A DNA stretch of 64,000 nt from Salsuginibacillus kocurii DSM 18087 (GCF_000377705.1 NZ_KB898631.1:62001-126000); one strand, 5' to 3'; shown: positions 43,792-53,711, counted from the first letter of the stretch. A program made the numbers and translations. The notes: generated by a model not told the origin, from the sequence alone.

Positions 43792-44664
43792 ATGAAGTTC
43801 ACAGGTGTAGGATTAGTTATGCTAGCCGCTATATGCTGGGGCATTAGCGGGGGAATTGGCGATATTTTAATGAACAAGGGCTGGGACCCTATAGTGATTT
43901 CCTTTTACCGGGGGGCTGTTGCTTTTATATGTTTTTTAGCGTGGTTTCTCTTGCGCTTTAATAAACAAAATTGGATGTACTCTCCTCGTTTATTTATATG
44001 GGCTCTATTGGCAGGTGTCGGTGTTGCTGGAAATTTCACTTTTTATTTTCTTAGTATCCAAGCATCAACCATTGCTGTTGCTGCTACGTTAATGTACACC
44101 GCACCTGTCTTCGTCCTTTTAATCTCCTTTTTATTACGAATAGAGCGTTCGACTTGGTTTAAATGGGGCTGCATTTTCGGTGTGCTTCTTGGGATTATCC
44201 TGCTTACAGGTGCTTACAGTGCCGATTCGTTTTCAGTGAGTTTTCTGGGCGTGGCAACGGGTCTTGCTGCTGGCCTTTCCTATGCATTGTTTATATTCGG
44301 GTTCAAAAATGCCTCTTCCATTGGAAATCCGCAGACCACCCTAACCATTGCATTTTTCGCATTTTGTCTCATCCTTCTTCTTTTTGCGGACAATAATGAA
44401 GCAGCTAATGTGTTGACCTCAAGCGACATCGGATGGTTTCTTCTCTTAGGGCTGGTGGGGGCTGGACTTTCATTTATCTTTTATGTGATTGGCATTCGGC
44501 GGACTTCCCCGACCACTGCTTCGATGGTAGCTATGGTAGAGCCGGTGACAGCTTCATTATTTGGCTTTTTGCTTCTCGGAGATCATTTGACCGCCATTCA
44601 ACTTTTCGGAATGGGAATCATCCTGCTTACAATCACCGTACTTAGTGTAAAGCAGTCCGCCTGA
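43792..44664 (+). CDS. EamA/DMT-family transporter
   Basis: 290 aa with ten membrane helices as two EamA repeats. The first holds GVGLVMLAAICWGISGGIGD, and the second ATGLAAGLSYALFIFGFKNAS with the closing FGFLLLGDHLTAIQLFGMG. Such carriers usually export amino acids or other metabolites. CAGGAGGCAC ribosome site precedes the ATG. It is monocistronic, followed by a very strong bidirectional terminator. The cargo is unknown. Confidence 0.88.
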   Translation: MKFTGVGLVMLAAICWGISGGIGDILMNKGWDPIVISFYRGAVAFICFLAWFLLRFNKQNWMYSPRLFIWALLAGVGVAGNFTFYFLSIQASTIAVAATLMYTAPVFVLLISFLLRIERSTWFKWGCIFGVLLGIILLTGAYSADSFSVSFLGVATGLAAGLSYALFIFGFKNASSIGNPQTTLTIAFFAFCLILLLFADNNEAANVLTSSDIGWFLLLGLVGAGLSFIFYVIGIRRTSPTTASMVAMVEPVTASLFGFLLLGDHLTAIQLFGMGIILLTITVLSVKQSA

Positions 44665-44748
44665 GTCGATTTATTTTCAGTAAACGAATTAATTAGCAAA
44701 TTATTAAAGTGAAACGGCATTTTCTAAGGAAAACAACAAATAGTCACC

Positions 44749-44797
44749 AAAGGAAAAAGGAAGGCAGTGGAATCTATACTGCCTTCCTTTTTCCTTT
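44749..44797. terminator. Strong bidirectional terminator
   Basis: Two 20-base arms (44749-44768 and 44778-44797) are perfectly complementary, with A/T runs on both outer sides, 84 bases after the EamA stop. Confidence 0.85.
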
Positions 44798-45049
44798 GAT
44801 CGATGGACTACTATCAACACAGAACTAGACAATTTTTTTAAATGCCTATTCTTGAATTCTTGTCTACCTAAAACTATCACGTTCTAAAATCCCCGATTTT
44901 CACCCTGCCAACACCGAAGAAACCCAGGCTTGTAAAGAGCTTGAGAACGCTTGAATAGATGAGATAAAAACGCTGAAACACGCATGAAAGTGGGAATGAA
45001 GGGATATGGGAGATGGAAAACAGGAGAAAAGGGAAAGAAAAAGGAAAAA

Positions 45050-45090
45050 ACAAAAAACGCGACCCGCTGATGGCTTCTTCAGGGGCCGCG
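45050..45090 (-). terminator. Terminator of glmS
   Basis: CGCGACCCGCTGA pairs imperfectly with TCAGGGGCCGCG; on the minus strand the stem is followed by TTTTTTG. Confidence 0.65.
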
Positions 45091-45168
45091 CTTTCCACTA
45101 TGCTTCATCCAACTTTGGAAACTGAGAGTTGCAGGGAAACAAAATGCTTCTATAAACTACCTATTCTC

Positions 45169-46971
45169 TTATTCTACCGTAACGCTTTTCGCTAGGTTAC
45201 GAGGTTTGTCGACGTCGCAGCCGCGGTGCAGGGCCGCAAAGTAAGAAATGAGCTGCAATGGAATGACGGAAGCAAGCGGCGTGAGGTAATCGTGTACTTT
45301 TGGCAGCACGATTTGGTCGCCGTTCTTTGCCGTGTTTTCCATACTGATGATGCAGGAGTTAGCTCCGCGGGCATCGACTTCTTGTACGTTGCCGCGAATG
45401 TTTAAGTTCACGTGCTCCTGTGTTGTTACGGCAATTACAGGTGTTTTGTCTTCGATCAATGCAATTGTGCCGTGTTTTAACTCACCGCCGGCGAATCCTT
45501 CTGCCTGGATATACGAGATTTCTTTTAGTTTCAGCGCGCCTTCAAGGACGACGTGGTAATCAAGGGCACGGCCGATAAAGAAGCAGTTGCGTACATCAGT
45601 CAAGTAATCGCGGGCGATCATTTCCATTTCGTCTTTTTGGTCACAGAGCGTTTCCATCGCTGTCGCTACAATACTTAGCTCCTGAATGGCGTTAAAGCTA
45701 TCTTCATAGCCTTGGGAACGAGCCGCGTCCATGGCAAGGATAGAAAGAACAGCCATCTGGGCCGTGTATGCCTTCGTGGAAGCTACGGCTATCTCAGGAC
45801 CTGCGTACGTGTGCAGGGTGAAGTCTGCTTCCCGGGATAAGGTTGAGCCTGGTACGTTGGTGATTGTCAGTGCTTTATGGCATTGTTCCTTAACGTTAAC
45901 AAGTACGCCGCGGCTGTCTGCTGTTTCCCCGCTTTGAGAAATGAAGATAAATAGCGGGTTCTCGGAAACGATTGGGGCGTTATACAAGAATTCACTGGCA
46001 ATGTGCACTTCTACCGGCTTGCCGGCGACTTTTTCCATGACTTCTTTTCCGACTAGACCTGCGTGATAGCTCGTGCCCGCTGCAATAATATACAGACGGT
46101 CTGCTTCGTTTAATGCTTCACGCACTTCTGGGTCAAGTTTGATGTCATGGTTTTCATCCTGATACTTCTGAATGATGTTGCGGATCACAAATGGCTGCTC
46201 ATCGATTTCTTTTAGCATGTAATGCGCATACGTACCTTTTTCTGTGTCGCTTTCATCCAATTCTGCTGTGAAGGAATCTCGTGTGACCTCTTCGCCGTCA
46301 AGTGTAGTAATCTCGATGTTGTCGCGCGTTACCGTCACAACTTCTCCATCCATCAGTTCGACGAATTCTTTTGTCACGTGAAGCATCGCCATTGAATCAG
46401 ACGCTACCACGTTTCCATCTTCTCCGTACCCTGCTAGAAGCGGGCTCTTATTTTTTGCTACGTAAATCGTATCTTTATCCTCATTGTCGATTAGGGCGAT
46501 AGCAAAAGAACCTTTAAGCAGGCGAAGCGTTTTGCGAAATGCTTTTTTTACTGAATCACCTTGATTCATAAAGACTTCAACTAGCTGCACAATTACTTCA
46601 GTGTCCGTATCACTAGCAAGCTCTACCTCGCCCAAGTATTCTTCTTTCAACTGTTCAAAGTTTTCAATAACCCCGTTATGCACAAGGGTAAGGCGTCCGC
46701 TTGTACTTTGATGCGGGTGGGCATTCTCCTTACTTGGCGGTCCGTGAGTTGCCCAGCGGGTATGTCCGATCCCTGCTGTTCCTTCTGCTTTTCCGTTAAT
46801 AGACTTGCGAAGTGTTGCAATTCGTCCTTTTTCTTTAAATAGTTCAGCTTCTGTTTCGCCGACTACGGCAATTCCTGCTGAATCATAGCCTCTGTATTCA
46901 AGTTTCTCAAGGCCTCTAAGAAGTAATTCTGGTACTTGCTGTTCTCCGATATAACCTACAATTCCGCACAT
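45169..46971 (-). CDS. glmS: Glutamine-fructose-6-phosphate aminotransferase (isomerizing)
   Basis: 600 aa from the ATG at 46971, so that Cys2 (MCGIVGYIG) becomes the N-terminal nucleophile after Met removal; an open frame 13 codons longer would block it. GGGGAGGT ribosome site. The glutaminase domain (1-220) has GHTRWATHG and GVIENF, and two SIS isomerase domains follow ([35 protein letters not shown] at the C-terminus). It makes glucosamine-6-phosphate for the cell wall. A glmS ribozyme in the leader and glmM upstream complete the module. Confidence 0.96.
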   Translation of the reverse strand: MCGIVGYIGEQQVPELLLRGLEKLEYRGYDSAGIAVVGETEAELFKEKGRIATLRKSINGKAEGTAGIGHTRWATHGPPSKENAHPHQSTSGRLTLVHNGVIENFEQLKEEYLGEVELASDTDTEVIVQLVEVFMNQGDSVKKAFRKTLRLLKGSFAIALIDNEDKDTIYVAKNKSPLLAGYGEDGNVVASDSMAMLHVTKEFVELMDGEVVTVTRDNIEITTLDGEEVTRDSFTAELDESDTEKGTYAHYMLKEIDEQPFVIRNIIQKYQDENHDIKLDPEVREALNEADRLYIIAAGTSYHAGLVGKEVMEKVAGKPVEVHIASEFLYNAPIVSENPLFIFISQSGETADSRGVLVNVKEQCHKALTITNVPGSTLSREADFTLHTYAGPEIAVASTKAYTAQMAVLSILAMDAARSQGYEDSFNAIQELSIVATAMETLCDQKDEMEMIARDYLTDVRNCFFIGRALDYHVVLEGALKLKEISYIQAEGFAGGELKHGTIALIEDKTPVIAVTTQEHVNLNIRGNVQEVDARGANSCIISMENTAKNGDQIVLPKVHDYLTPLASVIPLQLISYFAALHRGCDVDKPRNLAKSVTVE

Positions 46972-46992
46972 GTGGTAAAACCTCCCCGACTT

Positions 46993-47031
46993 GGGGCAGG
47001 AAAAAAGCACAGGGCTTTTTTAGTCTGCCCC
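46993..47031 (-). terminator. Terminator-like hairpin between the ribozyme and glmS
   Basis: GGGGCAG with CTGCCCC and, inside, AAAAAAGC with GCTTTTTT. It lies between the ribozyme core and the glmS ribosome site, on the same strand. Confidence 0.5.
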
Positions 47032-47119
47032 GCTCGTCTCTTTTATATTTTTAATAGCATAGAAGGGTGAATAGGTGCCAATGCTTCCGCTCTTAGAAGA
47101 CACACTTCTCCCTTTGATT

Positions 47120-47271
47120 GCCAACACCTCAAGGTTTGTGCAAAGAGTCACCCCTTTGTTTTACCTTGCAGCTTACGGTTGTGGCATCGCAACCGGGAGG
47201 CATCCGCCGATCGTTCGATGAACCTCCTCCTCGTCAACTGTAGCACGCGACGGTGTACAGTCCTGGCGCTT
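47120..47271 (-). ncRNA. glmS ribozyme (glucosamine-6-phosphate-activated self-cleaving riboswitch)
   Basis: On the minus strand the segment starts with AGCGCCAGGACTG, the conserved cleavage-site and P1 region. It continues through AGTTGACGAGGAGGAGG, TTCATCGA, CGGCGGATGCCTCCCGG and GTAAGC..AAGGGGTGACTC, all conserved core elements of the Bacillus ribozyme. When GlcN6P accumulates, it cleaves the glmS leader at its 5' end and lowers expression. The 3' limit is approximate (P3/P4 stem). Confidence 0.93.
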
Positions 47272-47501
47272 TAATATTTAATTCTGTTCTTCTGTTCCAC
47301 TAATCCCCCTTTTTTAAACGAATACAGACGAATCGTACTACAGAAATTCAAATCGGTCAATCATCAGTCTAGTTGCTTGCTTTTCACGATGAGCCTCGAT
47401 CTCGCTAGTTTAGTGAAATAGTCTTACAAAATCCTCCTTATAACATAACTATGCGCGGGTACCGCAAAATGTGTGTGCAGCCCGCGCATCCTTTTTCCCG
47501 T

Positions 47502-48851
47502 TTATTCTTTCGTCTGCCCCATATGTTCATGAACCACAGCAGCAACCTGGGTTACATATTGGTCACACAATGCTTCCGTTGGTGCTTCTGCCATGACTCG
47601 AATTAATGGTTCCGTTCCTGATGGTCGCACCAGGATGCGGCCATCGCCACCCATTTCTTCTTCAATTTGCTGGATCGCTTCTTGTATAGCTTCGTTTGTA
47701 TGAATTTCTTCCCGATTCACCACCCGCACGTTTTCAAGCTTCTGCGGGAACTTCTCCATCTCGTCGGCTAGTTCTGAGAGCGGCTTTTCTTTTGCCTTCA
47801 TGATATTGACGAGCTGTAGCGCGGTCATCATGCCGTCGCCGGTCGTGACATGGTCTAAGAAAATAATATGACCTGATTGTTCCCCGCCTAGAGTATAACC
47901 GCCGCGACGCATTTCTTCCATGACGTAGCGGTCGCCTACTGTCGTTTGTTTCGTCTTGATGTTATTGGCTTCCAGCGATTTATAAAGGCCAAGGTTGCTC
48001 ATTACTGTTGTGACAAGGGTGTTATCTTCCAACATGCCTTCTTCTTTCAAGTACTTTGCACAGATGAACATAATCCGGTCCCCGTCAACAATTCGCCCTT
48101 TTTCATCTACCGCAATTAAGCGGTCAGCATCCCCGTCAAAGGCCAAGCCAACATCGGCTCCTTTTTCTTTTACAACCTGCTGTAAAGCATCAGGATGAGT
48201 AGAGCCGACACCCTCGTTAATGTTAATACCATCTGGGTTGTTACCGATAGTAGAGATATTCGCTTCAAGGTCAGCGAACAGATGTGGTGCCAGCGATGAA
48301 GCCGAACCGTGTGCACAATCAAGCGCAACATGAAGGCCCGAAAAGTCTTCCTCTACCGTTTGCTTAAGGAAATGCATGTATTTCTGTCCGCCTTCAAAAT
48401 AATCATTCACAAAGCCTAGTTCTGCACCAACAGGGCGAGGCATTTCTTCATCATTTGTTAAAAGCTCTTCTATTTTTTCTTCTTGTTCATCGCTTAATTT
48501 AAACCCGTCAGCGCCGAAGAACTTAATGCCATTGTCCTCAACTGGGTTGTGAGAAGCTGAAATCATAATACCAGCATCAGCACTAACAGCTTTGGTCAGA
48601 TAGGCTACTCCCGGAGTTGAAATCACGCCGAGCCTCATTACTTCTACGCCAATCGAAAGCAGTCCCGCTACTAGGGCTCCTTCTAACATTTCACCGGAAA
48701 TTCTCGTATCTCTTCCGATGACTACTTTTGGTTTTTCGCGGTTGTTTGTTATTACATAGCCGCCGGCACGGCCTAGCTGAAATGCTAATTCCGGGGTTAA
48801 TTCCTGGTTTGCTACACCACGTACACCATCTGTGCCAAAATGTTTACCCAT
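47502..48851 (-). CDS. glmM: Phosphoglucosamine mutase
   Basis: 449 aa, usual length. Phosphoserine loop [17 protein letters not shown], Mg loop [16 protein letters not shown] and sugar-binding GGEQSGHII and phosphate-binding [12 protein letters not shown] motifs in order. It converts glucosamine-6-P to glucosamine-1-P, the step after GlmS. AAGGAGA ribosome site. It follows cdaR by 67 bases in the conserved cdaA-cdaR-glmM-glmS order; in this group GlmM also inhibits CdaA. Confidence 0.96.
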   Translation of the reverse strand: MGKHFGTDGVRGVANQELTPELAFQLGRAGGYVITNNREKPKVVIGRDTRISGEMLEGALVAGLLSIGVEVMRLGVISTPGVAYLTKAVSADAGIMISASHNPVEDNGIKFFGADGFKLSDEQEEKIEELLTNDEEMPRPVGAELGFVNDYFEGGQKYMHFLKQTVEEDFSGLHVALDCAHGSASSLAPHLFADLEANISTIGNNPDGININEGVGSTHPDALQQVVKEKGADVGLAFDGDADRLIAVDEKGRIVDGDRIMFICAKYLKEEGMLEDNTLVTTVMSNLGLYKSLEANNIKTKQTTVGDRYVMEEMRRGGYTLGGEQSGHIIFLDHVTTGDGMMTALQLVNIMKAKEKPLSELADEMEKFPQKLENVRVVNREEIHTNEAIQEAIQQIEEEMGGDGRILVRPSGTEPLIRVMAEAPTEALCDQYVTQVAAVVHEHMGQTKE

Positions 48852-48918
48852 GAGTCTGATCTCTCCTTCTAATCATGCATCCACTACAATTCATGTTGTC
48901 TTTATAATGTAGATTACG

Positions 48919-50169
48919 TTAATCCTCGTCATTTGTTTCTTCACTTGCTACTTGGACTTCAATCGTATCAGGATCAAGCTCGTATTCTACGTTAGGCAAA
49001 GTATCCAGCCTCAGCGGCAATTCCAGCTCGCCATTTTCAAGACTCTCTTCCGGTTCAATATATACATTTACATCATTTCTGTCCATACCCTGCAGCACAT
49101 CGGCTGCCCCGGTAACCGTTACGTCAACTGCCCGGTCAGTGGGAGACAAGACAGAAAACGTCTCATCTGCCAATGCTCCCATATCAATCGGCAACCCAGA
49201 AAATGTTCGTTCTTCAGCTTCAACTACCTCAATATCTACTTCCACTGTCTCTGGTTCTACCCTGTCTACTTGCGGCGGGGCTTGTATATCTAATTCAACG
49301 GTCTCGTCTCCATTAATTTCTTCTAAATCCAACACAACTCCATCAACCATAGAAATTTCATCTAATACATCATCAGGACCATACAACGTAACCTCTGTCG
49401 GGTCATAATTAAGGGATTCAATGCTTAACCCGTCCTCAAGCTCCCCTTCTCGTGTTAAATTTACGGGAACCGTTACTGAAGGACTATCAACCTCCACCTC
49501 CACGTGTACTTCTTCCGGTGTTACATCAACATCCAATTCATTTCCATACTCACCGTAAACCACAACCTCGGCTTGTTCGTCAAATGATTCATCCGCCTCA
49601 GAGACATCTACAAAGGCATGTACATCTTCCACCGTCTCTAAGATTGATTCACCAGCTGTTACTTCTACTTCTTCCGGCACTGCCGTGACATCTCCGAGGT
49701 TATAACCATTTTCAAGTTCGTCTTCATTCTCCACTTCTACATTAACTGGGAAGGAACTCGTTTGTTTCTCTTCTAGTTCAACTCGGACAAATTCCGGCAC
49801 AATTGCAACGCCAAGTTCAGCCGGGAAACCGCGATGCTGGATATTCACGTGATGTACACCTGCCCCTCTTCCTTCTAAATCAACATAGACGTCATAAGAG
49901 GGACGGGCAATCTGGAAGAGTCTGAGTGCACTTTGCGGGCCGCTCAAATTCACATCGACCGACTCACTCATCTCCACAATTTCGTAATTTTCCTCATCGT
50001 AATCTGCGGTCAATTCTACATCTTCTAGCGTATACGTTCCTTCATTAACTGTTGGAAGCACACCAGGTTGGTTGTTGATATCGTCCATGTTCACCATCAT
50101 AAATAACATGAAGGCAATCAACAAGGAGACAAATTTGAGAAACCAATGATTGTTAAACAGTTTATCCAT
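48919..50169 (-). CDS. cdaR: CdaA regulatory protein CdaR (YbbR-domain protein)
   Basis: 416 aa with one N-terminal membrane helix (FVSLLIAFMLFMMVNM) and an extracellular part composed of YbbR repeats (recurring patterns such as P.DV.V.GP...L and VDVEV...). It regulates the diadenylate cyclase CdaA across the membrane. The extracellular domain is very acidic, many Asp/Glu. Its start overlaps the end of cdaA by 8 bases, so production is coupled. AATTGGGGAGG ribosome site. Confidence 0.9.
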   Translation of the reverse strand: MDKLFNNHWFLKFVSLLIAFMLFMMVNMDDINNQPGVLPTVNEGTYTLEDVELTADYDEENYEIVEMSESVDVNLSGPQSALRLFQIARPSYDVYVDLEGRGAGVHHVNIQHRGFPAELGVAIVPEFVRVELEEKQTSSFPVNVEVENEDELENGYNLGDVTAVPEEVEVTAGESILETVEDVHAFVDVSEADESFDEQAEVVVYGEYGNELDVDVTPEEVHVEVEVDSPSVTVPVNLTREGELEDGLSIESLNYDPTEVTLYGPDDVLDEISMVDGVVLDLEEINGDETVELDIQAPPQVDRVEPETVEVDIEVVEAEERTFSGLPIDMGALADETFSVLSPTDRAVDVTVTGAADVLQGMDRNDVNVYIEPEESLENGELELPLRLDTLPNVEYELDPDTIEVQVASEETNDED

Positions 50170-50986
50170 TTTTTCGACCTCCCCAATTCCACAGCGATGT
50201 GGTGGAGGTTTTTTCTTCAGTTAACAGTTGATTCTCAAGCATCTTGCGCAGTCTTTCTTCATCCAAGTCGCGATGGAGGTCGCCGTTTTTTGTTACTGAT
50301 ATTCCACCAGTTTCCTCAGAAACAACAATTGTTAAACAATCGGTCACTTCACTTATACCGAGGGCAGCCCGGTGGCGCGTTCCGAGTTCCTTCGAAATAA
50401 AAGGATTCTCCGAAAGCGGCAAATAACAAGCGGCAGCGGCGATTTCCTGGTCCCGCATAATCACTGCTCCATCATGGAGAGGTGCATTCGGTATAAATAC
50501 GTTTATTAATAATTCTTGTGTAATCGCAGCTTTCATCGGTATGCCAGTCTCAATATAATCATTCATCCCTGTTTCATTTTCAATTGAGATTAATGCGCCG
50601 ATGCGCCGTTTAGCCATATATTTCACTGATTTCATAATAGCGTCAATTGATTTCACCGCGTCATCATTTTCCGGGGTGCTAGAGCGGGTGAAGATTCGTC
50701 CACGCCCTAACTGCTCAAGTGCACGTCTCAGTTCAGGTTGAAAAATGATAATAATAGCCAAAAGACCATATGTAACGGCCTGAGTCATAATATATTGAAG
50801 GGTCCTCAGTCCAAAGAAGCTGCTAAAAAACCAGATGGCAAGTATAACTGTGATCCCTTTAACTAATTGGACCGCTCGAGTACCACGAATAACGGTAATC
50901 AGCTTATAGATCACAAAGGCAACGAGCAAGATATCAATCACTTGCCCCAGCAATCGAAAAAATTGAACATCTTCACCTGGAAACAT
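50162..50986 (-). CDS. cdaA: Diadenylate cyclase
   Basis: 274 aa. Three membrane helices in the first 80 residues, then the DAC domain with the DGA motif (D172 in LHDGAVIM) and RHR motif (GTRHRAALGISE), the catalytic residues that join two ATP into c-di-AMP. c-di-AMP controls K+ and osmolyte uptake and wall homeostasis. CTGGAGGAAT ribosome site before ATG 50986. First gene of the conserved cdaA-cdaR-glmM unit, 249 bases after rsiW. Confidence 0.96.
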   Translation of the reverse strand: MFPGEDVQFFRLLGQVIDILLVAFVIYKLITVIRGTRAVQLVKGITVILAIWFFSSFFGLRTLQYIMTQAVTYGLLAIIIIFQPELRRALEQLGRGRIFTRSSTPENDDAVKSIDAIMKSVKYMAKRRIGALISIENETGMNDYIETGIPMKAAITQELLINVFIPNAPLHDGAVIMRDQEIAAAACYLPLSENPFISKELGTRHRAALGISEVTDCLTIVVSEETGGISVTKNGDLHRDLDEERLRKMLENQLLTEEKTSTTSLWNWGGRKNG

Positions 50987-51235
50987 CGTATTCCTCCAGT
51001 TTGTCTACCTTTGCTTCGTTTTTCACAAATCCCACACGTAATTATATCATATTTTAGCTAGGCAAATCTTCTTTCTACCAGAGCGAAAGAAGGTATCTCT
51101 CGACCAAGCGGCCGCTCCAATTGCAATTTGTCTTTTCAAATGACGTTCTGCACTTCTCTTCTTTATAAAAATGCCTGTGTCTTGTCCAATATATACCTTG
51201 GCAAAACACAAGCATTTACGTATTTTGAAATGGGC

Positions 51236-51880
51236 TTACTCATTTTCATCACTAGAAGGCCACAGTTGAACCGTTAAATCCCTCACTTGGTACCACACCC
51301 ATTGGACCACTTCGTTCACTTCTTCAATTTCACCTGACACATGGCCGGCGGAAGCCAAATATTGCTCACCGCGAATAACAGTTGCATCTCCCTGCACTTC
51401 GCCATAGACTTCTAAATCACCATTTCTAACAGTCAGGTCACTCGTTATAACTTCTCCTTCTGGGACAGTGACTACGCCATTCTCTCGATCAATATGAAAG
51501 TTACCAGCACCGCTTACTTCTACTTCCTGAGAGCCAACTGCTGACCAGGATCCCCACACGGTCGATGACATTAACAAAATAAATACAGCCGCAGCCGCTG
51601 CGAGCGGATGCCGTTTTATCCACCGCTTATAACGAGGCGGGGAAACGGGAGGTGTACTTGGGAGTTGTTTCATCACATCTTCTGTAAAGTTAGGGGGTGC
51701 TTCCATATGCGAAGCACTTTGTAAAAAGGCCACGGTTTTTTTGGTTTCATCGTAATAAGCCTGACAATCTGGGCAGTTTTCTAAATGTTGATAAAATGAG
51801 GCACGCTCCTCTGCGTTTAATTCCTCATTCCAATACTTTTGCATACCAACCTTACAGGTGTTCGAATCTTTTGTCGCCAT
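51236..51880 (-). CDS. rsiW: Anti-sigma-W factor
   Basis: 214 aa from the ATG at 51880, 6 bases after AGGGGGGAG; an upstream GTG at 51898 overlaps sigW. A zinc-binding anti-sigma domain (HLENCPDCQAYY, H-x3-C-x2-C) is followed by one membrane helix (LAAAAAVFILLMSSTVWGSW) and an extracellular beta-rich domain. It holds SigW at the membrane until stress triggers proteolysis. It is translationally linked to sigW. Extracellular part is 90 residues and acidic. Confidence 0.92.
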   Translation of the reverse strand: MATKDSNTCKVGMQKYWNEELNAEERASFYQHLENCPDCQAYYDETKKTVAFLQSASHMEAPPNFTEDVMKQLPSTPPVSPPRYKRWIKRHPLAAAAAVFILLMSSTVWGSWSAVGSQEVEVSGAGNFHIDRENGVVTVPEGEVITSDLTVRNGDLEVYGEVQGDATVIRGEQYLASAGHVSGEIEEVNEVVQWVWYQVRDLTVQLWPSSDENE

Positions 51881-51894
51881 TTCATTCTCCCCCC

Positions 51895-52458
51895 TCATGT
51901 TCCACCTAAACGTTTTCGAAGAGCTTCCCTTCCTCGGTGAATGTGGGTTTTTACTGTACCTTCTGGCAGATCAAGAATTTCGCTGATTTCACGAAGAGAC
52001 TTATCTTCCATGTACTTTAAGATGATAGCAGCCCTGTATTTTGGCGGCAAATAGGATATTTCTTCCTGGATCCATTCCTGCCACTCCAACCGGATGACTT
52101 GGTCTTCTGGCCACTCTTCGGTTGCAGCTAACTGGGAATAACCTGTAAGCCCTTCTGCACCTTTAACCTCTGCGTCCAAGTAGAGGTCCGGTTTCTTTTT
52201 TCTCAATCTATCTATCGAAAGGTTAGTGGCAATACGATAAATCCAGGTCGAAAACTTTCGATTCGTATCATACCGGTCAATATTGGTATACGCTCGCACA
52301 AATGCTTCCTGGGCAATATCTTGAGCTTCATGAACGTTGCCGGTCATACGGTAAGCGATTTGATACACCTGGTTTTTATAAGCTTCAACAATTTCTGCAA
52401 ATGCTGCTTGATTTCCCTCTTTAACTTCTTTGATTTTGGATTTTATAATTTCATCCAT
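51895..52458 (-). CDS. sigW: ECF RNA polymerase sigma factor SigW
   Basis: 187 aa, the same length as SigW of Bacillus subtilis. Sigma region 2 (VYQIAYRMTGNVHEAQDIAQEAF, then RKFSTWIYRIATNLSIDRLR) and region 4 (YLPPKYRAAIILKYMEDKS..EISEILDLPEGTVKTHIHRGREALRK) are complete. It directs genes against envelope stress and antimicrobial peptides. A perfect sigma-W promoter lies upstream on its own strand (52499-52524), so it is autoregulated. rsiW follows at once. Confidence 0.95.
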   Translation of the reverse strand: MDEIIKSKIKEVKEGNQAAFAEIVEAYKNQVYQIAYRMTGNVHEAQDIAQEAFVRAYTNIDRYDTNRKFSTWIYRIATNLSIDRLRKKKPDLYLDAEVKGAEGLTGYSQLAATEEWPEDQVIRLEWQEWIQEEISYLPPKYRAAIILKYMEDKSLREISEILDLPEGTVKTHIHRGREALRKRLGGT

Positions 52459-52498
52459 TCGCTTTACCCCCGGTCTTATAAAACCGCTCGTTATGTAA

Positions 52499-52524
52499 TA
52501 CGGCGCTAAAAAAAGTTGGTTTCA
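52499..52524 (-). promoter_or_regulatory. Sigma-W promoter of sigW-rsiW
   Basis: On the minus strand TGAAAC, 16 bases, CGTA: exact match to the SigW -35 and -10 consensus and spacing. Lies 41 bases before the sigW start. Confidence 0.88.
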
Positions 52525-52612
52525 TTTTTAAATAATTTTTTATGAAAAAAGGTTTCTCCGTGCTACAATCGGGAATAAGTATTGTAGTTTTCAAGGTTTA
52601 AGGAGTGTTTAT

Positions 52613-52783
52613 ATGAATGAAGAAGCACTTCAGCAAGAAATTGAAATAGCTAGAAGGAAATTGAATGAGCTCGCTGAGAGTAAATCTCTCTTGTCAGATG
52701 AAATGGTCGAATTAAGCCGCACACTCGACCACCTTTTAAACCAATACGAGCAAATTCATCGTGCTGAACAATCGCTTCCATAA
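52613..52783 (+). CDS. Spo0E-like aspartyl-phosphate phosphatase
   Basis: 56 aa. The Spo0E signature is present as ELSRTLDHLLNQYEQIH (S-x-x-L-D-x-L-L-N-x-Y), within two helices. Family members dephosphorylate Spo0A~P and delay sporulation. AAGGAGTG ribosome site 8 bases before the ATG; a terminator follows at 52876. It is divergent from sigW. The presence of this protein supports a spore-forming host. Confidence 0.8.
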   Translation: MNEEALQQEIEIARRKLNELAESKSLLSDEMVELSRTLDHLLNQYEQIHRAEQSLP

Positions 52784-52875
52784 CAATCAACTCTTTATCT
52801 AGCTTCATCTACTTATAACGAACTGGCTCAGAATACACATTATACCATTTTTGGGGCTAGCTGTTTAAGAGGATA

Positions 52876-52904
52876 AGGACCTTTTACAAGGTTCTATTTT
52901 TTTT
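52876..52904 (+). terminator. Terminator of the Spo0E-like gene
   Basis: AGGACCTT pairs with AAGGTTCT (one wobble), followed by ATTTTTTTTG. Confidence 0.75.
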
Positions 52905-53056
52905 GTGTTATTACCGATAGAAACTGGCTTGCTCAACACCTTATCATTTTCCTAAAAGAGTATTTTTTCCTTTTGTTCCCTCCCACCGCTTTGCTAACGG
53001 GCTGGCCGGCACATTTCCGAACAGAAGGTTAAACTGAAACCAGTAAAAAAGCGCTG

Positions 53057-53084
53057 AAAAAAAGCTCCCATTCTAGCAGGGAGC
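53057..53084 (-). terminator. Terminator of tRNA-Gly(TCC)
   Basis: GCTCCC pairs with GGGAGC, with TTTTTTT on the minus-strand side. Confidence 0.7.
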
Positions 53085-53114
53085 CTGTTATTATAAAGGT
53101 TATTATTTTGGTTT

Positions 53115-53188
53115 TGGAGCGGGTGAGGGGAATCGAACCCCCGTCATTGGCTTGGAAGGCCAAGGTTTTACCACTAAACTACACCCGC
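53115..53188 (-). tRNA. tRNA-Gly (TCC)
   Basis: 74 nt including encoded CCA. Acceptor stem GCGGGTG/CACCCGC, T arm GGGGGTTCGATTCCCC, anticodon arm CTTGGCCTTCCAAGCCAA with anticodon TCC. It sits 368 bases from the next tRNA and has its own terminator. Confidence 0.95.
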
Positions 53189-53402
53189 ATTTCTTGTCAT
53201 ATCAGCTGTTCATTTTGTATGTAAGTTCAGAACGTGTCATTCATTCGTAGTTGCGTAAAGCACTACCATTCAAAACGCTTGCAACACAGATAATACTACC
53301 ATGCTCTTGATCTTACGTCAACTAAAGTAGTCAGAAAATGGAGCAGGCATAAGAGCTTTGTGTAAAGGCATTAGGTCTCAAATGAGCATACGCTAAACTA
53401 TC

Positions 53403-53423
53403 TATCGGACACCTCTTCCGTTA
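53403..53423 (+). repeat. Short interspersed repeat unit
   Basis: TATCGGACACCTCTTCCGTTA, a diverged copy of the CGGACAT..TTCCG unit seen near 12.8 and 22.8 kb. Confidence 0.4.
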
Positions 53424-53502
53424 TGTGCGGGTAAGTCCTTTACGTTCAACTGTTTCAAGAGAGAGCACGGAACTCTGTCACTAGCCAACCTTTCTTTCCA
53501 TA

Positions 53503-53536
53503 TTAAAAAGGAGACCGCCTAGCAGGCTGTCTCCTT
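53503..53536 (-). terminator. Terminator of the four-tRNA cluster
   Basis: AAGGAGAC pairs with GTCTCCTT; the minus strand continues with TTTTTAATA. Confidence 0.7.
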
Positions 53537-53556
53537 ATGTGAGTGGGTTTTATTCA

Positions 53557-53631
53557 TGGAGCGGGAGACGGGATTCGAACCCGCGACCCCCACCTTGGCA
53601 AGGTGGTGTTCTACCACTGAACTACTCCCGC
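53557..53631 (-). tRNA. tRNA-Gly (GCC)
   Basis: 75 nt with CCA. Acceptor GCGGGAG/CTCCCGC, anticodon loop CTTGCCAAG with anticodon GCC, T arm GCGGGTTCGAATCCCGT. Last of four clustered tRNAs on the minus strand. Confidence 0.96.
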
Positions 53632-53635
53632 AAAC

Positions 53636-53711
53636 TGGTGAGCCATGGAGGATTCGAACCTCCGACCCTCTGATTAAAAGTCAGATGCTCTACCAACTGA
53701 GCTAATGGCTC
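53636..53711 (-). tRNA. tRNA-Lys (TTT)
   Basis: 76 nt with CCA. Acceptor GAGCCAT/ATGGCTC, anticodon loop ACTTTTAAT with anticodon TTT, T arm GGAGGTTCGAATCCTCC. Confidence 0.96.

Larger units (their letters stand above)
44665..45168. other. Intergenic region EamA / glmS
   Basis: Contains the 20-bp stem at 44749-44797 and the glmS terminator at 45050-45090. A purine-rich run (45010-45060) between them has no coding content. Confidence 0.5.
46972..47501. other. glmM-glmS intergenic region
   Basis: 530 bases made up of the glmS leader: ribozyme (47120-47271), a terminator-like hairpin near the glmS start, and about 230 bases of promoter-proximal DNA after glmM. Confidence 0.7.
52784..53114. other. 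Intergenic region spo0E-like / tRNA-Gly
   Basis: Holds a plus-strand terminator (52876-52904) and a minus-strand terminator for the tRNA (53057-53084). No other feature. Confidence 0.5.
53189..53556. other. Spacer between tRNA genes
   Basis: 368 bases with one copy of the dispersed repeat (53403-53423) and a terminator (53503-53536). No coding frame. Confidence 0.5.

Noticed and set aside
49139-49688. Plus-strand Ser/Thr- and Pro-rich frames in cdaR
   Set aside because: Antisense to the acidic YbbR repeats; product of codon bias.
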